Of a DNA stretch of 64,000 bases, positions 47,690 to 58,867 are shown piece by piece. A program made the position numbers and the translations under genes. Each line of letters starts with the position of its first letter. Position 1 is the first letter of the stretch. Source of the DNA: Triatoma infestans (taxonomy: Eukaryota > Arthropoda > Insecta > Hemiptera > Reduviidae); NCBI GenBank assembly GCA_011037195.1, contig JAAEAF010002793.1, forward strand, positions 42,874 through 106,873, in the 5' to 3' direction. The notes below the pieces were generated by a model that worked only from the letters and a program-made list of their open reading frames with translations, was not told the origin of the DNA and made no database searches.

Positions 47690-47905
47690 TGATCTGGTGT
47701 GAAATACTCACACCTCTTTCTGTTATATATTTACAAATTCTCTTCAAACTTATAATTTTTAATAAATGTTCGCTTGTCTTCAATTTTATATCAATTAGGG
47801 AATCTAAAGTTAATAAAATGACTTTTTTTAGGAGAGTATAACCTCCTCCTCCCAACCCCTGAAACTTCTTCAAATGAATTTTCTCGTAAAAAGGTAAAAG
47901 TTGGA
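47690..47905 (-). repeat. Family A fragment, reverse, right end
   Basis: TCTGGTGTGAAATACTCACA, then CTCTTTCTG; the subterminal ACAAATTCTCTTCAAACTTA; then a block similar to 41740-41870 (GACTTTTTTTAGGAGAG, CCTCCTCCC, TTCAAATGAATTTTCTCG). It belongs to the same subtype as 41530-42090. Confidence 0.65.
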
Positions 47906-48234
47906 AACTGACCTCTTCAAAGTAGTAGAATTTCTGACTGACTGTAAGCACCTCAAAAGGTCATATTCCCTTTCTCTTCACGCTGCAGACAGACAGCTTC
48001 TGCGTGAGAGATTGGCTGTCCTGGTTGAAGCCCAATCGCCAATACATTGCAGTGGGCGTGAGTTGCAGAAACTGTAATGCGTAGTTGAAGTGCACTTGGT
48101 GGAGGCGACTTGATGCGGCTGCTAATGAAACTATAGTGTCCAGCTTTTCTATGGCGAATTTACTGGCAATTGATTCCACTATCGTCTAAAATATACGATT
48201 CAGTCGTCTAAAATATAATATTTAATGAGCACTT

Positions 48235-48362
48235 AATGTATGGCCGGAATTTTCAAGTTAGAAGAAAACCGGTTTCCTAGGAAATACGACTTTTTTTGCG
48301 GGGGAAAAATATGTAAATTGCAGTAAGAAGAAGTGAGTGAGTGTTTCACATCTGTTTTTTTC
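48235..48362 (+). repeat. Family A right-end fragment
   Basis: GGCCGGAATTTTCAAGTTAG, AAGAAAACCGG, then GCAGTAAGAAGAAGTGAGTG and AGTGTTTCACATCTG. The 13-mer is slightly rearranged. Confidence 0.6.
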
Positions 48363-48857
48363 TCATTATCAAGGGGCGTGGCACTTGGACGATATAGTTT
48401 TATTGTATAAGTTTTTTTAAAATGTTATGCAAAGTTCTATTCCATACTAGGCGGCGGCTTGTCTCTCTCTCCCTCTTTTCAAATCCTTCAGAGCACATTG
48501 TTGTCTCAAATACTTTAGAAAGAAGTGAGAGAATGATGCAGAGGAAACTAGTCTTAGAGAAATATTCTCCCCCTTGTACAGCTCCGTTCTCTGGAATATA
48601 GAGCAGCATAGTACCACAATAAATAACCTCTACTCCACCCTTTTAACAGCCTTCGGCCGCTTAATCTTCAGTACATTCTACACTAATTCCACTGGGACTA
48701 ACTTTAAAATGTATCCTTTTTGGAATAAAGTATTCTTTTAAAGTGTCTGTTTACAAACATATAACTTTATCTCTAAAAAATTTCTTTAGAACTTTTATCA
48801 TCTCCTGTGATTTATTATTATTTATTTATATAAATTAAATATTTGTTATTTAAAAAA

Positions 48858-49065
48858 AAAAATATTTTGTTGTGAAACACTCACACGACTTTCTCTTACT
48901 GCTGTTTTCACTTGACATACTTTCTCTTTAAACATAATTCTGTCTAAATGTTCAGTAGTCTTCAATATTTTCTAAGGGTGCATAGTTTGTCGCTCAGCCT
49001 GCTCAAAACATCCCTGAAATAAGTTTTCTCAGGAAAAATGTTTCAAATAAGTATGTACTTTGTGT
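48858..49065 (-). repeat. Family A fragment, reverse, right end
   Basis: TTGTTGTGAAACACTCACAC, then GACTTTCTCTTACTGCTG: a perfect 13-mer and hairpin in reverse. Subterminal sequence and the TTTTCTCAGGAAAAATGTTT block follow. Confidence 0.7.
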
Positions 49066-49560
49066 ATGGTATGTATGTAGTGGGAATTCAAAGTTTAAAG
49101 TCGTATGTGTTTGTTTCACATCAGATTTTTGTACTTTCTCAGAACTTGCATTATATTAAACGAAGATGTATTACGAAATTTCTCTTTATTTGTTTTAATG
49201 GTCAATCTTCTTGTTGAATTTTCGTTTTTCTCTATTCTGTAATGGGCATGCGCAATATTAGAAAATTCCAACTGCTGTATTAATCGCAACATTGTTTATC
49301 AGAACTTAACTCCTTCTCTCTCTCTCCAAATCTTACTTTATTAATGTGAGCATTAAGTCTCACTGTACACGGTGTATTAAATTTCTCCATTCGTTTATTT
49401 AATTTTCAGATTTTTATGTGTGCAAATACAAGAAAATTTTCACTACTTAATATTTCAAGATAAATTTCTAATTTGCATATTTCATTCTGTTGGCTGCCAG
49501 TTAGTAAATATGTACAATCTTTTTTTTTGAACTTATCTCACAATATATTACTATTTAAGT

Positions 49561-49610
49561 AAAAATTCTGGTATGAAACATTAAAACGACTTTCTATTTA
49601 CCTGTAATTC
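49561..49610 (-). repeat. Family A right end, reverse, diverged
   Basis: TTCTGGTATGAAACATTAAA, ACGACTTTCTATTTACC. Forward Family A-like interior resumes around 49740-50040. Confidence 0.5.
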
Positions 49611-50151
49611 TCACATCTCTTAATTGGCAAATATGGTTCAGACTTGGCATTTTCACTATATATTTAGTTGCTTTTAATATTTATTACATAGTGAGTCAAA
49701 TCGTTACGTATATTGTGCTTAATTGGAAGTTCAGTGGTAAAGTTAATCTCACCATTGGAACCACTACAGAGGTTTTTTTTTTTTACTCTAAATATAAACC
49801 ATCGTCACACTAACGTTTCGGTCAAAATCCGACAAAATAGAAAGTGCAACTTTCTTTTTTTTTCGTTTTTTTTTTTTCAAGTTTGGTACACACTTTATTG
49901 GCTAAACACAATATTAGGTCTAAAATTTTTCCAGGAGGAGGATCTGTTAACACTCTAATATTTAAGGTTGACCTATATTAGAAAAAGTATTCGGCTAAAC
50001 TTCCAAATTTGAAGAAAATCATTTCTTTAAGAAGTAGTAAGTGTGCAGGCTTACAGAATAATTTTTGGAGGGTTTTTCTTTTTTCTGCTTGGGGGGGGGG
50101 GGGATTTTCATGAAAACTTGTAGTAAATGTGAATATTTGACATCTAGGAGT

Positions 50152-51606
50152 GAGGAGGAAGTATTGCGATCGTGCCAGATTTTCGAAACTGAGTTTTCAC
50201 CGGAAAAACGGAAAAAATGTTTTTATCGAATGGTGTGTGAGTCTGTGTGTGTGTTTTAACAAAATATCCCAAAAACGAAAAGTTGCACCGCTTCAGACAC
50301 GAATATTTCGGAAATAATCTACCAATCGTAAGTGCAATTTTACTGTTTTTTGTTTTTAATTTTTGTGTTTTATTTCAGTTTTTCGTGATTTTCTCGAAAA
50401 CGCTCTAACGATTTTCTTGATACTCCATACACTGCCTAGAAACATAAGAAGGTACCACCATTTTCTTGATACTCCATATACTGCCTAGAAACATAAGAAG
50501 GTACCACCATTTTCTGGATACTCCATATACTGCCTAGAAACATAAGAAGGTACCACCATTTTCTGGATACTCCATATACTGCCTAGAAACATAAGAAGGT
50601 ACCACCATTTTCTTGATACTCCATACACTGCCTAGAAACATAAGAAGGTACCACCATTTTCTGATACCCATATACGGCTGCCTAGAAACATAAGAAAGGT
50701 ACCACCATTTTCTTGATCTCCCTATACTGGCCTCGAAACAATAATAAGTACACCATTTTCTTGTACCTCCCATACTGCCTAGAAACTAAGAGTGTACCAC
50801 CATTTTCTTGATACGCCCTCACATGCCTGAAACATAAGACCAAAAAAAAAGGGTCACCATTTTCTTGATACTCCATATACTGCCTAGAAACATAAGAAGG
50901 TACCACCATTTTCTGGATACTCCATATACTGCCTAGAAACATAAGAAGGTACCACCATTTTCTTGATACTCCATATACTGCCTAGAAACATAAGAAGGTA
51001 CCACCATTTTCTTGATACTCCATATACTGCGTAGAAACATAAGAAGGTACCACCATTTTCTTGATACTCCATATACTGCCTAGAAACATAAGAAGGTACC
51101 ACCATTTTCTTGATACTCCATATACTGCGTAGAAACATAAGAAGGTACCACCATTTTCTTGACACTCCATATGCTGCCTAGAAACATAACAAGGTACAAT
51201 ACATGAGGTTTACCATAAATAATAAATATTAAATACAAATCAGATGCATTGCTTCACTAAATGTGAAGAAAATCGACCAACCGGGAAGAAAGTTTTTAAT
51301 TTTGTTTGGAATTTTCTTGGAAACGGTTATAACGATTTTCTTTACATTTGGACTGTTTGCTGCATACATAGAAACGTATCACATTAATATTAAACATTAT
51401 TCTGGAAAAAAATTGATTTCAGCGTTTTGGGGGTGCGGCGGGGTCTGTCAGTTAAAATCCGCACCTATATTATTTTCTCTTATTTTTAGTATGGTCAGCC
51501 TAGCTAAATATTGTAACGTTGCGATTTTAAATAAAATTTCTTGATTAAATTGTATTAATTAGAGAAAGAGAAAAGCTTGTGAATGTTTCACACCAGATAT
51601 TTTTAT
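50152..51606 (+). repeat. Family A copy carrying a 49-bp minisatellite
   Basis: Left end GAGGAAGTATTGCGATCGTG, then TTTTCGAAACTGAGTTTTCA. Interior: GCACCGCTTCAGACACGAAT, TCTCGAAAACGCTCTAACGA up to about 50411. At that point the 49-bp array begins. Interior resumes after 51196 with AAATCGACCAACCGGGAAG and ACGGTTATAACGATTTTCTT. The right end is AGAAAGAGAAAAGCTTGTGA, then ATGTTTCACACCAG. Confidence 0.8.
50412..51196. repeat. Minisatellite, 16 units of 49 bp
   Basis: The unit runs TTTTCTTGATACTCCATATA ... AAGGTACCACCA, with period exactly 49 in the good parts (50412, 50461, 50510, 50559). The total length of about 785 bp fits 16 units. The units at about 50655-50850 are degraded by indels while both flanks are almost perfect. 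Because 49 is not a multiple of 3, the three phases follow one another. The minus strand happens to have no stops in some phases, giving repeat peptides rich in YVSRQYMEY and ENGG; I regard these as by-products of the repeat, not proteins. Confidence 0.95.
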
Positions 51607-51785
51607 TTGTTAATTGCCCCAGTAACGAGATGTGAATGAGCAGATCAGATCGGCTCTCATTGTATTGTACACACGTCATAACATACTAACTTCTATTTCT
51701 TCCTCTTAGAGTCTCTTTTCCCATTGTACTTGTCCAATCTGCATACATTCAACTCAGAATAAACATAATGACCCTCTTTATTGGG

Positions 51786-51970
51786 GTGGGCGAGAGAGAG
51801 AGAGAGAGAGAGGCTAATTCAAGATATTTTTAAACTCTCACTAGAACAGCAGCGTCCCTACTGTGTATCCCCATTAGGAGAACTATTATTGATTTCGATG
51901 AAATCATTCGATATTATTGTTATCTCTAATCAGTGTCCACTTTCTCTCTCTCTGCCTCTCTCTCTTTCTC
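51786..51970. repeat. Inverted (GA)n / (CT)n pair
   Basis: (GA)n at 51788-51812 and an interrupted (CT)n tract at 51942-51970 are separated by about 130 bases of non-repetitive sequence. The layout is the same as at 30690-30890. Confidence 0.7.
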
Positions 51971-52029
51971 GTTGTAGAAAGTGCCTTCTTGATTGGTGAA
52001 GTGAATTGAGATAGTACAAGATTGGAGGG

Positions 52030-53625
52030 AGGGGACATTAGATGGTATTGTTGTCGAGCGAGTCAGTAGCAGGAAATTGGAAAACCAAAATAAAAAAATC
52101 TTATTATATTATTCTGATGATTGGAATACTAGAAAATAAGAAAGCAATATTATTATTATTATTTTTTTTTGCGAATATTATTAAATTCCCCAATAAGTTG
52201 CATTCCTTTTGATTTCCCTTTTATCTTCCGCCTCAACTTCTTTGTCTCTTTCACTCTCTCTATCGCATACCGCTCTTTTTTCTTCTTTTTGTTTTTTTAC
52301 AAACAACTACCCACTATATCCGGTACACTCTTGTAAAGTTGTTCACCTTAAGGCTAGATCGTGCACGGATTTTTTTTATTTCAAGTTTTACAGATATAAG
52401 TCCTTGTTTATTATTTACTTGATATCGATTTTATAGGTTTTTAATTTCACTTTTCGATCATTCTAAATCGATAAATTAGTAATATGCTTTCACACTGAGG
52501 CTTTCAAGATTTATTTTGTATGTATAAAATAATTTTTTTTTTTTAAATTTTTTTATTTGAGATGATGATCTTTAAAGATGAGAACATTGTGATTTCATGG
52601 TAGTCCATCTTTTTCTCCTTAGCAACATGTTGTCCATATCTGCAGCTAATCGCCAACTAACGTCTTGAACCCTCGCTTCGCTCCTCCTTGTGTCTATGAG
52701 TGGGTTCAGGTTTTATTACATTCCTCTTGCTACACTAAAAGAAAGTACCTATTGCGCTGATTATGGCATATTTTTAATATTTAATTTTCTCCACAATTCT
52801 GAGGTCTTTGAATCCGATAAAGTGGTTTTTCTTTGTTTTTGTTTTTTTAAGTCTGTTTGTTTGATATAGGAAATTTTTCGGAACTTGTTCAGAAAGTGGA
52901 CGCCACTTGTATCTTTGGCAGTGTTATAATGGATAGAATTTCAACTAAAACTAAAACATAACATCTAAATTGAATTTTCTATCCAAATGAACTAAATATA
53001 TCTCAACCCGATCTATATATATAAAACATTACCCTACCCGAGATGATAAAAATATGATAATCCAAACTAAATGACTTGCTTTATATAATATATCTGAAAG
53101 CAATAATTTAAGATATACTTTTATGACCTATTTGCATCAACCTATTATTAAGAAGAAAAAAAAATGATTATCTTGTTTTAACATTTGCAACTTTTAAATG
53201 GCCTTTTTGACCGAGATGTCGCCCAGGAGACTGACTAATGAATGGTTATCAATCTTTATTCTAGATTTCAAATTAATCTCCAATATTTTAAGACATAAAG
53301 AGAATTTGTCATCCAAAACTAGAAAGTATTTCCTGGGTTTCTTTTTAATAAAAGCATTTCGTTGCTCCTTCAGAAGAGTGAAGTACATTAAATCAAAATA
53401 CAAATCCGTCCTCGTTTCGAGGACTGAATGTCTACTGACGGAGTCTTAATGGTCGAGTAATTTGTCTTTTTATTATGCTGTATATTATGTTTAAGGTAAA
53501 GGAAATTTATTTATTTTTCTTTTCTTAATTAATATAAATGATAAATGTTTTGTTTTGTTATTGAAGAATTAGTTTGTATTTAATATTTTCAAGGCACGAT
53601 GCTGAACCTCTTATTTATTTATTTT
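52030..53625. other. No gene recognised
   Basis: AT-rich. Overlapping 69- and 83-codon frames on opposite strands at 53194-53449 do not resemble any family and look like a low-stop segment. Confidence 0.45.
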
Positions 53626-53629
53626 GTTT

Positions 53630-53820
53630 TTTTTTAAAGGCACATCAACAACTCTGAGCCTTCTCAGTGCCCTGTCGACCTCCGTACAGTGTTCTCTTGT
53701 TGAGCACTGTCCATCATCGGACACTGAGCTGTAGAGGCTCTTAGGAAGAGAAAATCTAATGGCAGTAAGCTGGACTCTAATTCGGACCTCCAGTGCGCTA
53801 CCACAGAGTTAATCCCTTCC
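53630..53820 (-). mobile_element. tRNA-derived SINE, second copy (reverse)
   Basis: The minus strand starts GGGATTAACTCTGTGGTAGC and later shows the body blocks CTCTACAGCTCAGTGTCCG, AACACTGTACGGAGGTCGAC and GCACTGAGAAGGCTCAGAG, then a short A-tail (T-run at 53627-53636 on the plus strand). The B-box is degenerate (GAATTAGAGTCC where the first copy has GGTTCGAGTCC), so this copy is probably silent. Confidence 0.85.
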
Positions 53821-53857
53821 TTAGTTTTATTTGTTAAACAAAGACTTACACTTCTTC

Positions 53858-54064
53858 ACAGACATTTTCCGTAGTAGCCTGCTTCATTTTGTGGTCATCG
53901 ACCGGCTTCGGGCTTCGCTGTTTTTCAGACAGTGTGACATCACAGACTTGCACAGAGCAAGTACAGTTTACACTCAGTGTAAAAACGCATCCTGAAGATG
54001 GGCGAACGCCCGAAACTGGTCGATGACCACAAATGAATCAGGCTGCAACGAAAAGTGTCTCTGA
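53858..54064. mobile_element. Family B head-to-head pair with hammerhead-like motif
   Basis: A minus-strand copy (53858 to about 53975) meets a plus-strand copy (about 53976 to 54064). The plus arm lacks its first 40 bases or so but holds an intact motif: CATC 53988-53991, CTGAAGA 53992-53998, an extra T at 53999, GGGC 54000-54003, loop, GCCC 54008-54011, GAAA 54012-54015, CTGG, TC and GATG 54022-54025. The minus arm's motif is damaged (TTCGGGCTTCGCTG region). The 3' flank GCTTTCCAGCTCTGCGGAAC is shared with the locus at 36823. Confidence 0.75.
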
Positions 54065-54754
54065 TGCTTTCCAGCTCTGCGGAACCAACCACCACACAAT
54101 TATACTTCTTCTTTGGTTGCAATGCAACATGCATTGTTAAAATTGTATAGTTCGTTAAATTTCTTTTATTCATTCATTAGTTTTTGTTTTATTTTTTTAA
54201 TTTTAGTTTTCAGTTTGAATTAAAAAGAAAGTAAATAACGTTTTTTTGAGTAAAAGGAATATTTGGTTATTATTTATGCTTTTAATGAATTGAACCAGTT
54301 ATTTCCAAATAGGCAAGAGGAACAATCACTTTACTGCGGCAGTTCATCTCTTTCTAATATACATAACACAGCCGATCATTACACCACAGTGGGCAGTATA
54401 ATAACAAAACATTGGCCGGAAATAAACTTGGGCCGGTTGAACGGAAACTGTTCATTAAACAGTCGTTATTTTATTAAAGTAACACAATGCACAAGACACA
54501 AAGACTAGCAGGGGGGGGGGTCATGTAGGAAAAAAAATTTTTTTTGTTTTGTTTAGTCTTCCATGTTGAACATGGGTACGTACCAAGGATGTTGCGGTGA
54601 GTTCCTCATTCTCCATTAAGTTTTTTATTTTCCAATTCATTACAGTCAGTTTTTATTACTGAATACCATTGTTTTAATATTGGTTTGTAAAATCTTTAAC
54701 TAGAACTTGTTGTATCAAGAAATTAAATGTTTTCTTTTAAACAATCTCTTACTC

Positions 54755-55290
54755 TTGATCATATTAAATTTTCGAAATTGAGTTTTCACCGGAAATATAC
54801 ATGTTTGGGAGGGAGGTTCGCCTGAAACCATACAAATTGGTTTTAGCGAATGTGTGTGTGCGTGTGTGGACACAATGTCTCAATAACGAAAAACTCGCAG
54901 GAAGGTCAAACTTGATATTTATACCATTCAGGCAACCTTGGAAAAAATCTGTTTTTGGGAGGGGAGTTTTTGGGAGAACAGTAACGATAAATTTCCCTAT
55001 AAAGTACATCGTCAATACAATGATGGTTTTACCACCTCTATAATAATAAGATACATTAGAAGCGTTGCTAGAATTCCAAATTCCATGAAAATCATTAAAC
55101 TGAAAGTACGACTTTATAAACTAGGCTTCTTTTTTTTTGAGATTTTTGCCATTTTTCTCTAAAACGGTTTTCTCGAACAATATTTTTTTTAAACTTAAAA
55201 TATTAACAGCACTGGATATAAACTTTATGAATTTTGGAAGGTTCTTGGAAATCTGGACGTTAGATTTCAAAAATTATTTTATTGTGCTAT
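54755..55290 (+). repeat. Family A copy, left part; continued at 55986
   Basis: TTTTCGAAATTGAGTTTTCA, CCGGAAATATACATG, a (GTGT)-rich patch, AACGAAAAACTCGCAGGAAG, AGAAGCGTTGCTAGAATTCC and the CTCTAAAACGG block. The left terminal GAAGTATT is altered to CTCTTGATC. A less AT-rich segment including a LINE-like motif (55380-55900) then separates it from a right end at 55986. Confidence 0.6.
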
Positions 55291-55811
55291 TATCGTTGTC
55301 TTCTGGTCATTAGACATCGCGTAGCCCAATAAATAATGTTAGGGAACAAGCTTTCAATATTCCCATTTAAGCTTTCCTTCTGTCACTTCCTGCAATGCTC
55401 TGCAGTTTCTGAGGTGTTCAGAATCCATATCTGGTGCACATAGGGGACTTCACCACTCCTATACCTGCCCAACTGTTTATATAAATAGTCATGGCCCGTG
55501 GCCATTCTAAATCACACGACCGCATATTGCCTTGGCAAGTCCACTCGCAGTCTGTTGTGAAGAAGGCATTGCTTCATTGTCCATTGCTTTCCTGTGGCTT
55601 TTTGTTTAAGGTTCTCATCCAGGCGCCTTTCAAAAGTTTGCTGGAGTATTCGTTTGGCAGTGTGAAGGAGGCCAAGAGTTCAGCCTGTAACTTTTGTTCT
55701 CCCGCCTTAATTCATCAGCAACCTCGACTGTTGTCCAACTGTTTAGTCCTTCTACGAAACATTACGAGGTATCGTTATCGCACAAAAAGACAATATTAGC
55801 CGAACTAATGC

Positions 55812-55880
55812 AGCGGTGTACCTGGGTGTAACCTTTGATAATAAGCTGAACTAGGTGAATTTTATTAATGGAGTAGCGCA
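55812..55880 (+). pseudogene. LINE reverse transcriptase fragment (YLGVTFD block)
   Basis: The frame reads AAVYLGVTFDNKLN, a stop, then VNFINGVAHMGQ. The (K/V)YLGV..D.KL.....I block follows the RT palm in Jockey/R1/I-type LINEs. The adjoining 55380-55800 is less AT-rich and probably part of the same insertion, but its 102-codon frame (55491-55799) matches nothing I recognise. Confidence 0.5.
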
Positions 55881-55985
55881 TATGGGACAAACTATTTGTC
55901 ATAAGGAGCTAACCAAAATATAAAATGTTTCCCGCCATCTCTGTTTGTTAATTTGAAATTAGTTAATTATTATAATTGTATTAAC

Positions 55986-56030
55986 TGCAATAAGAAAGTC
56001 GTGTGAGTGTTTCACATCAGAATTTTTTTT
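55986..56030 (+). repeat. Family A right end
   Basis: GCAATAAGAAAGTCGTGTGA, then GTGTTTCACATCAGAATTTT. The hairpin arms are intact. Likely the far end of the copy that starts at 54755. Confidence 0.7.
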
Positions 56031-56789
56031 ATTATTATTTTTATTGAGTGAATGTTTCTTTCACTATATTAGCCAACTTTCATTTCATTGTTTCGCCTCT
56101 TATGGAGTTTATAAAGCAAATATAGGAAAGGTAAAATACTGTACAATTCACAAATGTTTACATTTTTATCCACTCAAAAAATATTCTCTTATTTCCATTC
56201 ATTCAGCTGGCGGAGGGGAGGGGACCAAGTAGAGAAGATAGTTGGTTTGTTTTGGGTAAGAGGGGTAGTATAGTAAATTACTTTTATCTGTTCATAATAG
56301 TAGACCGACCAGCTGTTTATCTGTTCTGAACTCTCTCTCTGCCTGTCTGTCGGACGGTACCCCAACTATTCGAGGAGGACAACAGTTCGTCCCATGGTCC
56401 CATACTTCCTTGCTCTCACTCTGACTTGTTATTTTGGGAGATTGTGATCTCTTTTCTCTTTCCCCTTTCCCTTCTCTTCTCTTATCAAGCAGATAATTGC
56501 TCCAACTATTCTCTATTTCCAAACCTTGGTTCTATTATTCTAGATAAATGGCCCATTCTATCCCCTCTCTTTCTCTCTTTCTCTCTCAGTGTGGCTCTCC
56601 TACACAACACTGGTCATTCCTATTGTTCAGTAATGATCGTTTGGTGGGGGATTGCTTTGTATCATGGATTCTTCTGCAAATGATATCCAATTTTATGGCA
56701 TTAAAGTTTATGACAATATTGGCATTATTTTATGAATAAATAGGAGGTCGGCGTACCCAGTTCTTGGAAACATTATATATATCTCGTGC

Positions 56790-56852
<63 letters not shown>
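56790..56852. repeat. (AT)n(GT)n compound microsatellite
   Basis: An alternating AT run of about 23 bases continues without a break into a GT run of about 40. It is followed directly by Family A interior (GAACGAAATCTC), so the GT tract is the family's internal (GT)n expanded. Confidence 0.95.
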
Positions 56853-56854
<2 letters not shown>

Positions 56855-57722
56855 CGAAATCTCGCTATTCTGCTTAGGTACTACCACCGCATCACGAAGG
56901 TATGGACAAAATCCATCAACCTGAAATGTACCTTCACTGAATAGTTTTTTTTTAGTCAGTTTTTCGCTATTTTCCCGGAAACAACCCCAATGATTTCCTT
57001 TAAACTCTGAATGCTACTGCACACACACAAACCACACTTTAATTAGTAACATCCCACCCCTCAAATTGATTTATTGCTAGTCCTTAAATTATCGATTTCC
57101 TAAATATGTTATAATCGGAAATACATTTTCTAGAGGGCTCTCTTGGAACGAAAAAATGTTTTTTTCAGCAATCCCCCCCTCTCTTGTGTGGAGGCACAAT
57201 ATAACGAAAGATGAGAATAATCAATGGAATCGCAATTGTTGGTGAGAGAAATTATTAAGGTCGGTCAAATTTTGTATTGTATATACGTAAATACAAATGT
57301 AGTATGCCTGTTTGTCTTTGTGTGATCAGCATAACTCAAACAGGGAAAATCGTAGAAAGTTCAAACTAGACATTAGTTGTAAGTGGTATCAGTAAGGTTT
57401 TGATCAAAATCGGTCATTTTGGAAATACGCTTTACTGAATGGAATTTTTAAGTTTCTTGCGAATTTCTTTGAAAAAGCTTCCAGCGATTTTTCTTTCAAC
57501 CTTGAATATACACTGTATACATAAAGGCCCGAATGGTCACACAACCGACCACATTACAGGCGTCAACCTGCACATGGCCTACGGGTTTAGTACACCCCCT
57601 GACATGGCTTAGACTTACCATGTCATTCGAAATGTACAGGGTATTCCGTACCCGGGCAAAGTATTGACATAACGAAAATGTTGCCATAATAAGTTCTGTG
57701 AGTGTTTCACACCAGATTTTTG
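56853..57722 (+). repeat. Family A copy, interior to right end
   Basis: Starts at the (GT)n boundary. It has ATCCATCAACCTGAAATG, TTTTCCCGGAAACAACC, a second partial left block (CGGAAATACATTTTCTAG), AAATCGTAGAAAGTTCAAAC, and the right end TAAGTTCTGTGAGTGTTTCA, then CACCAGATTTTT. Partial duplication or two overlapping copies. Confidence 0.6.
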
Positions 57723-58866
57723 TTTTCATTTTCGAGCTTTGAACTTTAGACGCCACCAGACCCTAACCACCAGGCGTATAACGTTTAAGAGGTCAAAATC
57801 TATGTGATTAAAACTAATCCACAAATAAATTAGTAGTGATCATTGCCCCGGGAAGTACACTCACTCGTTAATCAATTACGTCACATATTTCATTTTAAAT
57901 GATTGCATAGTTCTAAATAAAAAAAAACACACACACGCTGACATTGACCTCGACCTGTCATCAACAGTGTGATGTGTATAACCGTATAGTATATTGAGAA
58001 TTCACCTTGTTTCTTCTCTTCCTAAACTATGTTCCTTATAATGTACAGTACATTGAAGACTGAGAACGTTTTACTTTCCTCCAGCTATTATCAAGATTAG
58101 AAACACGTACTTGTTGAAGATGATATATTTTAGAAAGAGGGTGAGGAGAGGGAGAGGGAGAGAGATTCTTCTAGTGCTCATCAGAAGAAAACAATAGTTG
58201 CTGGGGAAGAATGAACATCCTACTAAAATTTAATAGTTTTTTTCCCCCTATTGTGTTGTGGCAGCCATGATTATTACTGTTAAACAGCTGTTCTATTTCC
58301 AGCCACAATACAGTCAGCCTGTTACGTTTGTTTTTTCGGGTTATTTAATTTCACTCTCGTTGTAATTTCTATTTCTTTAATTTCACTTATTTTAACAATA
58401 ATGGCCCTGAATTTTATTGAATTTTTTTATTGCAGATAACAAAAAATAGGAATTTTTTTTAGCAAATGGCCTTATAAGCCAAGGTAGCGATCTTTTTTTG
58501 GTTCAAATGTCAAAAATTCACAAGTTCAAAGTTGTCACTTGGTGCGGGTACCGGACAGTTTTGAAAAGAGAGAAAAGTTAAAAAAAATCAAGTTTTGTCG
58601 TTTTCTATTTAAATAAGTCTAAAAATAAACATGGAATATCACGTAAATGAAGGAACAACAAATAAAATTGATAACTCAGCTCCTAATTTATCATATAATG
58701 GTACAAAAATACACCATTATTAATGAGATTTTTGCTGCTGTATCTTTGATAATAAATTGTTTATACCTGGTTCAATTAATCACTTTTAATAATACACATA
58801 CGCCCGCAGTAGATTCAACACCAATCCTTCTATTTCTTCAACAATTTTATTTTCTCTCACTCCTAG
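57723..58866. other. No gene recognised
   Basis: AT-rich with short simple repeats. An 86-codon frame at 58647-58907 overlaps a Family A left end and shows no motif. Confidence 0.45.
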
Positions 58867-58867
58867 A

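Noticed and set aside
50534..51170. Open minus-strand frames across the 49-bp array that look like a repeat protein
   Set aside because: They exist because the repeat unit lacks stops in some phases. The period is not a multiple of three, the reading is interrupted in the degraded middle, and there is no start context or motif.
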